Assembly (NCBI RefSeq): GCF_030052815.1 | Contig: NC_079496.1 | Location: 79,473,652-79,537,651, forward strand | Source: Hevea brasiliensis | Taxonomy: Eukaryota > Streptophyta > Magnoliopsida > Malpighiales > Euphorbiaceae | Length of the DNA: 64,000 bases | Direction: 5' to 3' | In this document: one piece after another, positions 1 through 12,774 of the stretch | Layout: each line of letters starts with the position of its first letter | Numbering within the stretch: the first letter of the stretch is position 1 | The notes under the pieces: model-generated | Told to the model about the DNA's origin: nothing | The model's database searches: none | The model's input: the letters and a program-made list of their open reading frames with translations, nothing else | Made by a program: the position numbers and the translations under genes

Positions 1-1310
1 TAAAAGACTATTTTGGGGTCAAGTGGTCACTTAGGCAATCTTCAGAATTTGCATACTAACTTGATCTTGCCAATTGGCCTAATTCTCTAAGTTTTTGTGT
101 TTTGGTCAAAATATCAATATTGTAGATTGATGTCTTGTGGAAATTTTGCCACTGATTCAATGCATTTTGGTTTTTGTAGACCAAGTTATGGCCTTTTTGC
201 CAAAACTGGCCAGGTAAGCCTATGTCTAGCAATTTCTGGGCAATATGGTTCTGGACAGTTTTGTGACCTAATTTGGGCCAACAATTTGGTTTGGTTTAAG
301 GCATTTCTGGGCTCTGTGGTTTCATTAAAGTTTGTACTCCTATATCTAAGCTTTCCAATGGTATAAAATTCAGGTCATTTGGACCTGTCTAGTGGGAGTT
401 ATGGCCAAATGAATGTGTACTGTTTATTTGATCATTTTTCTAGGTTTACTATATGGTCATCCGGATTGGGATAGAATTTAGGTCACTTTTTGGATGGAAT
501 TTGGGCATGGTATCTTCATAAAAAATGAAGCATTTTAGGTTTATTTTCATCTCCAATTGGCTTTATACCAATTGGAGCAACATAATTTCAGTTATGGCTC
601 AAAACATTCATTGGATTTTCAAAGTCTTAACCTGTATGGAAAATATACACTTCCAAATTTCATTTCCTTCAACTCCTAAACTATAAATTGACATTCATGG
701 CACTTCTAAAAATCATCAATTCATCTTAAAAAATCAAATTCCAGCAATATATCAAAGTCTCCAATAGTTAGGTCAAACCCTAACTCCAATTTGTCAATCA
801 CAACATACACATGCAATCACATTCTAAAACATACAACTTCATTTACTTATCCATCAACATAAAAAATCACCATTTACATGCATAAAAGCATCAATCTCCC
901 ATGTTTTCAAAGGCTGCTGAAATGAGGGTTCCAAAAAATTCTTATCTATTGCTTTCAATTTCATGTTATACTCACTCATTTCAATCTCAATTTAAGACTT
1001 AACTAGGGAAGGAAAAGAAAACTTGCACTAACCTTGAATGGCAGCTTCTCAACCTTGTAAAAACTTCAAGATTTCTTCTTTTCTTGGCTACCTATAAACT
1101 TCCCAAGGTGTGGTGACTAATTTTATTGAAGTGAACTTTGAGTTTTATGGTGAAAATGGGAGGGATTTGAAGCTTGGAAGAAAAAATCCATGGAGGAGAA
1201 TGGGAGCATTAGTTTCGGCCATGGGAGAATGTTAAAGAAGAAGATGAAGTTAGTTGATGCATTTTTGTCACTTTATAGCTATTTATATTCCACTAAGTTT
1301 TGTTTATTAA
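1..1310 (-). mobile_element. LTR fragment, minus strand (outermost layer)
   Basis: Non-coding sequence that reads as the interior of a Ty3/gypsy LTR on the minus strand. It contains the same phrases as the minus-strand solo LTR at 4321-9082, such as the accaagttatggcc block near 180 and a cggccatggg block near 1217 followed by ccactaagtt near 1291 (compare 8390-8480). It is cut at 1310, where element C begins with tgtaacaccc. The last five bases, attaa, are the expected left target-site copy for C; the right copy lies outside the window. Short reading frames here, such as 97-366, are chance. Confidence 0.75.
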
Positions 1311-3736
1311 TGTAACACCCCTATATGCATAGTTCTGTGCAAATCATCCGGATAATTAAGAGGACTAGAATCATATTTAAGTCACTGAGAAAAGCCCTGC
1401 ATGGAAATAAATAGTGAATACCAGATAGTTGAGTATAAATAAGAAAAACAAAGCATAAAAGTTTAAATGAGCAGGGTGTCATAATGATTGGTGACCTTAC
1501 TGGGAAGTGACTACGAGGTCGGTTCTAACCCTAATTTTGAACGGGAAATTGTGACACCGCGGTCCTAAGGACTATGGCGAAGCTAGTGGAAAAGAAAAAA
1601 TCACAAAAAAGAGTTGATAAGTAGGTCAAAAAATTAGGTCAGAGTTCTGAAAGAAACACTAGATTATGTGCAAACTGGATCAAACCGGCGAGGGGCAAAT
1701 TGATCAATTCACCCTTAGAGGTGACTCACGACCTAACTGTCCAAAAAAATCAAAAAAATGAAAATTTTGGAATATACAATTAAATTAAAGAAGAATGGAA
1801 AAATAAAGGAAAAAGAAAAAAGAAAAGAAAAATGATTTATAACATCATCCAAATTACATCACTTATGACATCATAAATAAATTTTGATTAAACTAATTTT
1901 TTGACTAATTCAAAAAGGGAATTAAAGCTAAGACAGTAAGGAACAACTTTGATGAAGGAAAGTTAGCCAAATTCCCAGTGTAGACAGACCAATAGAATAG
2001 TACAAACAAGTAACCCAAAACTAAAATTTTGAGATTTAACCCTAATAGGCTTTAAATTGAATTTGGTAATTAATGCCAACAAAAATATGACTCAAAATGT
2101 GGTATGTGGGTATAATTAGAATTAGCATATCTAATTAGTTTGAAAAAGTCAATATTTTGACCAAATGGTCAAATGAATAGTAATCACAATTACACTAAAT
2201 GCAAAGGACTGAATTTTATGGGGTAAATTAAGTGTATAAATTTAATTATTGAATTTATTAATTAGAAATAAATTGAATAGATATTGAAACACTCTAGTTA
2301 TGTGTTTTAGTGGGAAAGGAGCCCTCCAAGGAAGGAGGAGGAATTGAACCAAGACAAGCCTAGATAAGAGGTTTGTGCACAACTAACTCTTTTTGTTATT
2401 TTTCACTTCCAAATTGATTTGAATAAGTTTATTGTATGATTTATGATTTTTGTTGTGTTGAGAATTTTAACTTGTTGAATGAAATTATATAAATTAAATA
2501 TAAATTTTCTTATGAATTTAAGGATTTATTGCATGGTTTTGAGAATTGTAAATTTTAAGTTTGATGTGTTGCCAACCTTGAACATGAATTTATAATGATT
2601 AAATATGTTAATGGTTTGTAAACACTTTTGTAAATAGAAATTGTTTTGAATATGATTTGAAACCATAGTTGACATGACAATATATTTTGAATTCTCATTA
2701 GCTTGTCTAGTGAGATAAGTGAGATATCTCCTCCACTAGATGGGGGTGAGTTCCTTCCTCTCTGGCTTATCAGTTGGGGAAGAGTTTGGATGAGTACTTA
2801 TATATACTAGCTAGTCTTTGTTTGTCCCTTTTAGCCTCGATTATTGGGAGAGTTTGAAATGCTGTGGTGTACAACACGGCATCTATTATGAAATTTTGTG
2901 TCATGGGTCCAACTCTGTGAATTGTTGACAACGTCCTTTAAATTATGCATAATTTGATAAATTATGATCGAAATAAATAATTTTTCAGTGATTCAAAAAT
3001 ATTGTATTGTTTCATGATTTAAAAGAAATATAGATAAATAGTTACTATTTGATCAAAATGTTATTCAAATGAATAATTTGTATGATTGAAAATATTGATT
3101 TTTAGATGTCATGAATTTTGAAGAATTTAGAAATTTTAAAATTTTATTTGTTATGAGTTGTCAAAGAATAACTTGTATTAAGTTTTAAATTATTAGTTTG
3201 TACACCATTGAGTTCACCACTCAGCGATAGCTTTGTATGCTATCGCAGGTGAAAGAAAATATAGAGCAGCGGAGTGAGATTACTTGAAGGCACAGTGAGA
3301 TTATCTTCGGGTATATCATAGGTATACCCTTGTACATTAGATTTTGATGTAATTATGTGATTATATGTATGTAATTTCATTTGAGCAGTTGCATCAACTC
3401 TTTTGTAATATATTTTTGGAATGTAATCAAATACAAATTATTGTAATATTATCTTGAGATTTTATGTACTTATAAAGTTTTGTACTACTAAATTTGTAAT
3501 ACTCCCATGAATGTACATATTAATTTTGTTACCTTAATGAGATGTTTCAATGTTTGATTTAATTCAAACTGGGTATCGAGTTGCTTGTGTTGATTTGTGA
3601 AATGAAATTGAATAATGGAGCTATGATTGAGAAAATTTATATTGGAAGTGCTTTTCACAGGTTTTTTAAGAACTGTTTTCTCAAAATACAGATGGCATTC
3701 TGCTAAAATTTTTGTAGAAATTACGGAGATTTTAAA
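1311..3736 (+). mobile_element. Element C 5' LTR, truncated (family I)
   Basis: Starts tgtaacacccctatatgcat, the same start as the LTR at 20884. It is shorter because of an internal deletion: at 1910-1918 a single tcaaaaagg joins sequence that in the 3' LTR lies on either side of 983 bp (between 21505 and 22488, each marked by tcaaaaagg). It stops at 3736 inside ...gagattttaaa, where another LTR begins. The missing last part (in the 3' LTR, atatctaaaaatttg onward) is not found after the interrupting unit, so it was lost. Confidence 0.85.
3209..3246 (+). other. Conserved double stem-loop (C 5' LTR)
   Basis: First stem TGAGT/ACTCA (3209-3213 with 3219-3223). Second stem GCGATAGC/GCTATCGC (3224-3231 with 3239-3246), a perfect 8-bp pairing around a 7-nt loop. 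The pair follows a caccat/gcaccac box and precedes aggt. The same architecture recurs in the LTRs of both families in this window. A function in RNA 3'-end formation, packaging or DNA cruciform formation is inference only. Confidence 0.7.
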
Positions 3737-4320
3737 TGTAACACCCTCACTATAGCAATTCCGTACATTCTACTATTCGGGTGACCGGTGTCGGTTCGGA
3801 TAGCCAGAATGTCTAGAACTATATCTAGACTAGAGTGAGGAGTCATAAATAACTCAAATAATGGTAAGAAAAATCTAGGAAAAATTTTAGAAATAAATTA
3901 TAATGAAGTTAAATGAGCCGGTGCCCTAGTGATGGGTAACTCAGTGGGAAGTTGTGGTCCTTGCAGCTAGGAGCCCTAAACCCGAGAGAAAATTTATGAA
4001 ATAATTTTTGGGACTCCAGAGAAGAGTCATTGAGGTTTCAATGACATTAGAATGCTAAGAAAATGCTTAAAAAATTTTTTAGCTCAGTACAGATGATTTT
4101 GGCTCAATAAGCCAAACAGAGGGCATTTTGGTCATTTCATCTTTAAAAATGATTTTTGGCCAACTTGTCTAGTTAAATAAATAATTTATATGACATAAAA
4201 TGTGAATAAATATTGCTAAAATTTGAATTGAAAATGGGTAGAAAATAAAAGAAAGGAAAATGAAGGAAAACATGAATTATGACATCATTATGATGTCATT
4301 AATAATGCCTACACCAATCA
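3737..4320 (+). mobile_element. Left part of chimeric LTR (family II-type start)
   Basis: Starts tgtaacaccctcactatagc and matches the starts of the LTRs at 42480, 48564 and 56554, including the gtgccctagtgatgggtaac block near 3922 and the tatgacatcat block near 4278. It is interrupted at 4320 by a solo LTR in the opposite orientation and resumes at 9083. The last five bases, aatca (4316-4320), are the target-site duplication of that solo LTR. It sits directly against C sequence ending ttaaa. Confidence 0.85.
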
Positions 4321-4867
4321 TGTAACACCCTCACCCATCTACAGTGTAGCCGAGCAAGGCGTGTCACACTAAGTGCCAGAGCACCTGATCTTATCTGATT
4401 TCATTACAGTTCTTGATTTACTTGTTCAAAAACTTTATCTAAGGTTTAGGCTATTTTTACTGTTTATCAAAATCTGACTAATTTGAAAATTTCAAAAATT
4501 TTGACAATCTAGCAGAGTGCTGGCTGTAATTTGGACTAACAGTTCATCTGACCTGCCAAAAATAATTTCAATACATACTCAAATTCACAACTCGAATCAG
4601 TCTCAAAATTTCTCATACTCAATCTTAATCAGAATCATCATGATTAGATGCTTAACTCATATATCAGAATTCTTACATTTCATTATCTTACATAATTTGC
4701 TAACTAATTACATAAGTTTATCAAGTACAGGATATACAAATAATTTACAATATACTTAGAAAGAACAAAATACATAACATGTGAGCCCTATCTGCATGCA
4801 TTGCTGAGGAGGTGACAACCTTGAACTCTTCTGACACTTCTGCAGATCTAGACTCCAAAATCTCAGT

Positions 4868-4932
4868 CGAAGTACCTGCGAGAGGAAAACAATTCCATCG
4901 CGCTAAGCATTTCTGCTTAGTGATGCAATAGT
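4868..4932 (-). other. Conserved double stem-loop (minus solo LTR)
   Basis: On the minus strand a CTAAGCA...TGCTTAG stem follows the cac box, then a weaker gcga...tcgc pairing ending in gcaggtac. It is the family II version of the paired structure found in the other LTRs; the second stem is partly decayed. Confidence 0.55.
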
Positions 4933-6859
4933 ACAACAAGAAATAATATATACAAATAAAGAAATAAATAAATCATAATTCGGATGCTCAGGAATCAATT
5001 TAATTTAGTATGGTATTTCTAGTATCAACTATCTTATATACTTGTTTGTTCCTCTTTGGAAGTGCTTAGTTTATAACCTTTCAGTAAATATACTCAGTAT
5101 ACAAATTATTCTAACTATATTGTATTTTAAGTCTCTATGATTCTGCAAATAGTATTTTTGTTATGTTTCTATTGCTAATCTCTTTTACTCATTTCATTCA
5201 ATACTTAATTTAATTGTACTAAAATTTCATTATACTTAACTGCCTGAATTGAATAATGTTTTAATTGACTACCCGTGTAGCCTATACACTGACCAGACTG
5301 GATAAATGGATATACTAGCTCTGGGTACCTAGTACCTCGCGCCGTCATACCATCGATCACAAAGTATCTCCCGGTGTGCAAACAGTGGGGCTAAAAAGCT
5401 ATATAAACAATCAGGCAATAAGCCGAGTATCATAACATAATCCGTATAGCCATAGGCTATAAAAATCATAGTGTGGCATAATGAGCCATAAAACACAATA
5501 TGGCGTAAAGCCATTTACAGAACAGCTGTCAGAACCCTATTGGCATGCCAACCTATCCACACTAGTCAACTAGGCAATACTAGGGCATTTACAAACTTAA
5601 ATATTTAATTCTTTGTTTTTAGGGTTTATAGGTCATTATGCCTTTCACTAGTCAATAAAATTATTGACCTTTTTATGCATCATGGATAGGTTGATTCTAG
5701 TATCAATATGTCACAATTATTCAGTAGATCATCAAACAGATCACATTTCCTATCAATTGTTATGAAGTACCATTGTGCTCAAAGCATTTTTCTTATCTCT
5801 GATAATAAGGACTAATGTCCCATTCATACATTCATGTGATTTATTAAGTCATTATGTTTCTTATTCACATTATTAGTCAAACATAAACGTTGACTTTTCC
5901 ACACTGAACAGATATGTTGGTTTTAGTTGCACTAGGATTCCTCATTTTGAGTTTATACTCATTGGCATTGATTTCCAAACTTAATTCAAGGCTAATTATA
6001 TGTGATTCCAAATTTTCAGATTTCATGGCCAATGGTTACTGTTCCATTGGGTCAAGCTATAGGGTGAAATTAGTAAAATTCTCTTGATCAAATTGTTTTT
6101 TATTATGTCTTCTTTAATTCTCCTTTTGAGTTACTCCGTTTTGAGTTGTATAACTCGAGTCATGGTCAATTAACCATAACTAGGTCAAATCTGAATTTTG
6201 GTTTCCTTAGTAGTCATTTTGATTCTGGACTTTGCTAATTTATTTGGATTGCTTATAATGACATTTAGGCCTAGTGTGCTTCATAGAATTTGTTGCCCTA
6301 TGTCTTATAGTCATTTAGAAATTTTACTTGTAATTTGTCAAGTCTTATAGAATTATTTATAGTCAAATTCTTAACTTGGACTCAAAGGTCCTATATTGGC
6401 ATGGTCCTCAATTAGGTCAATGGCTTTGACCTTAAATTCTGGCCTTATACATTTATAATTTGAGGAAGTTGCCTAAAACAAAGTTTTAGGTCTCTTTCTT
6501 AGCTTTCCGTATTGGTATGGCTCATTACATTTGGAGACTTCTTGTGGGAGAGATATGCTATTTGAATTTTCTGGACTTAATAGTCAATTGTACCAATTCT
6601 AGATTTAGTGTGTCAACTTAATTAACTTAATTGGCCTAGTTTGCTTGATTTCTGGGTTCTAGTCAAAATTTCAATATTGTAGGTTTATGTCTTATTGAAC
6701 TTTTGGCACTGATTTTAGGTCATTATGAGTTGTATAGGCCAAGATATGGTCGATTTACTAAAGCTGGACAGATTGCATTTTCAATGCAACTTTAGGTCAT
6801 TTTTAGGTCAAGTTCAATTCTGGCAAATTTGGTACCCCAACTTGGGTAATCAATTTTAA

Positions 6860-7560
6860 TTGGTTCTAGTCATTTCTGGGCTTTGGTGTCTTCATAAGAG
6901 TTATAGCTCTATGTCTAATCTTTTCATTGATATAAATTTCAGGTCATTTGGACTTGTTTTGAATGAATTATGGTTAAATGAGTGACTACTATTCAAATGG
7001 TAAAATTCTGGGTTGCAATGGTTCTGGACAGTTTTGTTACCTCAACTTGTGTAAGCAATTTGACTTAGTAAATGAAATTTCTGGGTTATGTGATCTTCAC
7101 CAAAGTTATAGCTCTATGTCTAAGCTTTCCAACGATATAAATTTTAGGTCATTTGGAGTTGTGTATACCAAGTTATGGTCATTTTACTATGGCAGGTCAA
7201 GTTACACTTATATTGCACAATTAGGTCATTTTTAAGTCAAAGTTAATTCGGCTAGTTTTTGTAACCCAACTTGGGCAATCAATTTGACTTACTTAATAGC
7301 ATTTTTGGGCTTGGTGGTCTCTACCAAAGTTGTAGCCCTATGTCTAAGCTTTCCAATGATATAAATTTCAGGTCATTTGGACATGTTTTGAGTGAGTTAT
7401 GGCCAAAATACTGGCTACTGTTCATATGGTCAAAAATTCTGGGTTTCAAGTTACCAATCTAGATTAGGTCACTAAATTGGTCATTTTCTAGACAGAATTT
7501 TGGCAAGCTTTCTACATGAAAGTTGTACCCTATTGAGTCTAGTTTTACCTCCAATTGGCC
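6860..7560 (-). repeat. Diverged tandem modules of about 200-240 bp inside an LTR
   Basis: Three successive blocks repeat the same word order: acttgggcaatcaattt, tctgggct, a gtcttcaccaaagtt box, tagctctatgtctaagcttt, ataaatttcaggtcatttgg, then gagttatggcc and gtcaaaattctgg. Block centres lie near 6900, 7100 and 7320. The same modules, in the opposite orientation, occur in the plus-strand LTRs. Confidence 0.6.
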
Positions 7561-10500
7561 TCATACCAATTGGGATCACACAAATTAGATTATAAGCTCA
7601 TTTGTATACTATCCTTAGACACTTCATCAAATACACAACCATTACACATCCTACTTGCTTCACCTTAATTTTCCTTATCAAATTTCTGGATTTGTAATGC
7701 AGAAACATCATTTATCACATCTCATCATGGTCATTTTGAAGAGTTTATACAATTTCTCAATACACTAATTAGAACCTTAATTACATCAACACAATATACA
7801 CAAAATACCTAACAATTACACAAAGTTTCCAAAGAATAATTTATATACACTTCCATTAATCCCTTAGTACCAGAATTCATCAAGTAATTTCATGAAATCC
7901 AAAACTTTTCTTGGTTCATCAAGGCTGCCAAAAGTTCACTAAGTACTCAAAATTTTACCACTTCCTCCAATTCCCTAATTCAATACCCAAACACATCAAA
8001 AACATGAAATTTACTCACTAATACATCAATTTACTTCATTTAACCTTAATTCCCATCAAATTCACATAAAAATAAATCAAACACCTTACACTTCCATGGC
8101 TACTAAAAATTATACACATCAATAACTCTTCAAAACCTTCAAATTTCTTCACTATTCAACTCATCTCCACCTTAATACAAACTTTAATGAAGTGAGGTAA
8201 GGAAAACTAGCATTAACCTTTTGTGGAGCTTGATTAAACTTCATCAAATGCTTCCCTTTTTGCTCCCTATGTGTTGCCCATGATGTATAGAACAACTTTA
8301 GTGAAGAAACTTAGAGGAAAAAATGGCTTGATCATGGGTTGATGAAGCTTGCTTCATGGACGTCCATGGAGGAACCTTGAGAACTTCAAATCGGCCATGG
8401 GAGATGAAGGTTGAAGAAATAAAATAGTTAGTGGAGAGTGCAATCCATTAAGTCCCTTTTATACTCCACTAATCTTCCACTAAGTTAATTTTAATTATTA
8501 TTATAATCTAAGTTTCTCTATTTGCAAGTTAATGCCCCATTTCTCTTTTAATTGCACTCCATTTTAAATTTCATTTTTCATGATTCAAAATTTAATAATA
8601 CATATTTTTAATGAACATTTAGGTCAAAAGTCAACTCTAGGTGTTAATTGACCAAAATGCCTCTCTTTGGGTTGTATTTCGAATTTTTCGGTAACACTGA
8701 TTTAATCCTTGACCCACCGATTTCTTAAATTTTTATTTTCGTTTATACTGACTTACTAAATTTTCTTTGACATTTTCCACGTCAATTATACCTCAATAGA
8801 CATTTAATTATGTCCCAAAAATATTTTCCTGCGGTCCAGGGGTAGTCAACGGTCCCCGCCGTAACTTCCCAGTGTGGTCACCCATCGCTACGGGTTTGGC
8901 TCGTTTAACTTAGTAACATTTTATCTCTTTTATTTTTCCTTAATTTTTCTCATCATATATTTCATTATTTTATCCTTTCTCACTGTCAATTAAGTGTAGT
9001 TTTAGACATTCCGACTTTTTGAGGCAGACATTAGCCATCGGAACGGTGGAACATACGGACTACGTAAAGTGAGGATGTTACAAATCACCTTTCAACAAGC
9101 ACTCTTAAACCAAATTGAAAGAGATAAAAATGAGGAAAAATGAAAAGAAAATTCTGTCATCTTCTAGCTCCATTCCAGCAGGCTCCCTTTTCCCTCTCTA
9201 CCTCCATTAAATTTCTTCCATTTTCTCTCTTCCAAACCTTGAATCTCCACCACTAAACCCTAAGTTCCTTCATTAAACCTTGTCAATTCCTCTTGGGTAA
9301 GTGTTTGGCTGCCAAGAATTGAAGAGAAAGTGAAGATAAAGCTTGGAAAAATTCTGCACCCAAGAGGTTAGTGTCATTTTTCTTATGAATCTTTGAGTTT
9401 ACCTTGTGTAGGTTAGGAATTGAGCTTGAATTTGGATTGAATGAAACAAATTTTATATGTTTGAACTCCTTCAAATTTTGACAGCCTTAAGATACCATAG
9501 TGTTTCATGATTCAAGTGAATTATAATTGTGTATAGATGCCATTGAACGTGGAATTGATGATTAGAACACTTGATTGTATGTTGTTTGAGCAAATTGGAA
9601 TTGTGGAGTTAGGGTTTCGGGAAAACCTAGAGTTTTGCTTATGTGTTGGTGAATGGAAGTTTTAATAGTCAATTAGCGATCATTTAGCTGTGTATGATGA
9701 GGAATTGAAGTGAATTGTAGCTTTGGATTTAAGGTTAGATGTGCTGCCTTGGGTGACCTGCAGGGCTGGATTTGAGTCCAGCAAGTTTGGGCAGCTATAA
9801 CATAAGTTGTGTAGGTTCAATTGGTGCAAGGCCAATTAGCCATGAAATTAGACACATAATGTCACAACTTTGATGGAGGAACCCTGTCTAGAAAATAAAC
9901 TTAGAATGCCCTAAAAATTTACCAAATCTGGGTAACACATATTCTGCTTGGGCAAAATGACTAAATGAACAATGTTCATTCATTTGGTCATATCTCAGTG
10001 TAGAAATGTCCAATTGACCTGAAATTTATATCAATGAAAAGCTTAGACAATTTACAACAACTTTCATGTAGAACACAAACTCTAATTCTGGACTTAACCA
10101 AAGGAAATTGTTAGCCAAATTTGAACTACCAAATCTGACAGAATGGGATTCTGCCCAGAAATTCTGGCAGATACCAATCCTGCTAGCCTTATTCAAATTG
10201 GCATATCTTGAGCTAGAAAACTCCAAATGGAGTGATTCAAAAAGTAAATTAAATAAGACACATAAAGGAACAATTTCATGAAGAGAATTTTGTCAAATTC
10301 CTACTATACAAATGACCAATAGAATAGTAAACTTAGTGCTTGAAATCTGAAAATTTTAAAATAACCAACACTAAGCTTTATAATGGTATTGTTAACTAAT
10401 GCCAACAATTTTAAAATGCAAAATATAGTATGTTGGTGATATTAGAACCAATATACTTATTATCTATAAAAAAAGTCAACATTTTAGTTGACTAATGGAA

Positions 10501-11261
10501 TAAATAGTAACAATTAAAATTCAATTTCAAAAAAATTGCATAATTAAAAGTGTTAAATGCCCTAGTAGGCCTAATGTGATTAGTTTGAATAGGTTGACAT
10601 GCCAATAGAGTTCTAATAGCAGTACTACGTATGGCTTCATACCATTCTGTGATATAATAGCCTATGGCTATACTGATTATGATGTTATACTTGGCTTTAT
10701 GCCTTATTTCTTTTATGGCTTATTAGTCATTCTGTCTACACACCGGGAGACACATTGTGACCGATGGTGTGACGGCCCGAGGTACCTAGTACCCAGTGCT
10801 AGTTTACCCGTTTATCAAGTCCGGTTAATTTGTATAGGTTACTTGGGCATGGAAAAGTATTAATGTAATTGAATTGATTATTAAAGGAAGTAAGGGAATT
10901 AAATATCGAGATAAAGAACAACAATGATTTCGTCCGGCTAGGTCAAACTAGTATCCCGGAATCCAGCAAATCGCAAGAAAATGCAGTATACACGGAAATG
11001 AATTTGGTAACATGTACCAACCCTAAAAGACTATCGAATGTGACATATTAATGACATTAAAACCTAAATTACCTAGAATGTACCAAGGGTCGACATAGTA
11101 GGTTGACTAAGCGAATAAATGAATTCAGTGAATTAATTATCAAACATTATCGTTAGAGACAGTTTAAATGAGTACTGAAACACTTCAAATTGTGTTTCTC
11201 AGTTAGCAAAGACTCAGGGAGGGGAAGGAAACACTGAGTCAGAGCCAAGAGACAGTTATCA

Positions 11262-12080
11262 GAGGTTTGTGCGCAATAGTTATTTCTTTTGAATTTTTCA
11301 ATTGAAATAAATTATGATTATTTGTATGTTATTGTTTTAAATTGTGTTTGTGTACAATAGTTATTTCTTTTGAATTTTTCAATTGAAATAAATTATGATT
11401 ATTTGTATGTTATTGTTTTAAATTGTGTTTGTGCACAATAGTTATTTCTTTTGAAATTTTCAATTGAAATAAATTCTGATTATTTGTATGTCATTGTTTT
11501 AAATTATGTTTATGCAGAATAAGTATTTCCTTTGAATTTTTCAATTGAAATAAATTACGATAATTTATATGTTATTGTTTTAAATTGTGTTTGTGCATAA
11601 TAAGTATTTCTTTTGAATTTTTCAATTGAAATAAATTACGATTATTTATATGTTATTGTTTTAAATTGTGTTTGTGCATAATAAGTATTTCTTTGGAATT
11701 TTTCAATTCAAATAAATTACGATTATTTATATGTTATTGTTTTAAATTGTGTTTGTGCATAATAAGTATTTCTTTTGAATTTTTCAATTGAAATAAATTA
11801 CGATTATTTATATGTTATTGTTTTAAATTGTGTTTGTGCATAATAAGTATTTCTTTTGAATTTTTCAATTGAAATAAATTACGATTATTTATATGTTATT
11901 GTTTTAAATTGTGTTTGTGCATAATAAGTATTTCTTTTGAATTTTTCAATTGGAATAAATTATGATTATTTGTATTGTTTTAAATTGTGTTTGTGCACAA
12001 TAGTTATTTCTTTTGAAATTTTCAATTGAAGTAAATTATAATTATTTGTATGTTATTGTTTTAAGCTGTGTCCGTGCACA
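11262..12080 (+). repeat. 81-bp minisatellite, about 10 copies
   Basis: The unit runs from gtttgtgcataataagtatt through ttttcaattgaaataaatta to tatgttattgttttaaatt, about 81 bp. I count ten units by the atttctttt landmark (11283, 11363, 11443, 11524, 11605, 11686, 11767, 11848, 11929, 12005). The partner LTR has six (18303-18800). Elements D and E have only one equivalent segment, so the array expanded in this lineage. Confidence 0.9.
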
Positions 12081-12728
12081 ATACTTTTATATTCTCTGCT
12101 TTTACTAGCAAATTTATTTGGAGAAATGAATTATGAATAATTTTTTATTGCTTTGGTTTTGGGAATATTATTTGGAAATTATTGTGTTGCCAACTTTACA
12201 AAGGGAAATTTTGAGATAAAATGTGATTTATGGTTTGTATGAAATATTGTGATTTGAAATTGTTTTGATTCACACTTGGCATGACACTGTTAATATATTC
12301 CTCCCTCTTTGACTTATCACCGCAGGTGAGTGTGATTATATTCCTCCCTCTTTGACTTCCCAGTCTGAGGTGAGTGTGGATGAGTACTCATTATTCAGCT
12401 AGCTTCCTCCCTCATTGATTTCGATTATTGGGGTGAGTGTGCCTTGTCGTGGTGTACAACACGGCATGTGTGAAAAATTGTGCCATGGCCTAAATTGTGT
12501 TATCAATTGGCAATACTGTATTTTTCAGTTATTTGATCAAATTGTGTTATTGATTGGCAAAATTGTATTATTCAGTTATTTGATCAAATTGTGTTATTGA
12601 TTGGCAAAATTGTGTTACTCAGTTATTTGATCAAATTTGTGTTAGATGAATTTTGTAAATTGTGAATCATTTGATTTGTGAACTGCCAATAAAAGCTTTA
12701 TATATCGCATTTCAAATTGTTATAATGC

Positions 12729-12774
12729 ACCACTGAGTAAATTTTACTCAGTGATAGCTTTTCATTGCTGTCGC
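12729..12774 (+). other. Conserved double stem-loop (chimeric LTR)
   Basis: First stem CTGAGTAA/TTACTCAG within 12733-12751. Second stem GTGATAGC/GCTGTCGC (12751-12758 with 12767-12774), pairing with two G-T wobbles. Followed by aggtagacag. Confidence 0.7.

Larger units (their letters stand above)
4321..9082 (-). mobile_element. Solo LTR, minus strand, 4762 bp, TSD aatca
   Basis: Bounded by tgtaacaccc (4321) and tgttaca (ending 9082), so it has TG...CA ends. It is flanked by a perfect 5-bp duplication, aatca, at 4316-4320 and 9083-9087. The left end, read on the minus strand, is a family II 3' end (cttgctcggctacactgtag). The right end is a minus-strand LTR start whose next few hundred bases resemble element A and D LTRs (ccgttgactacccctggacc), not family II LTRs, so this LTR is itself a mosaic. 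No primer-binding site or coding region is attached, so the internal region was lost by LTR-LTR recombination. Confidence 0.9.

Noticed and set aside
11262..12080. CRISPR-like regular repeats
   Set aside because: Units are contiguous, with no unique spacers, and sit in a plant LTR; this is a minisatellite.
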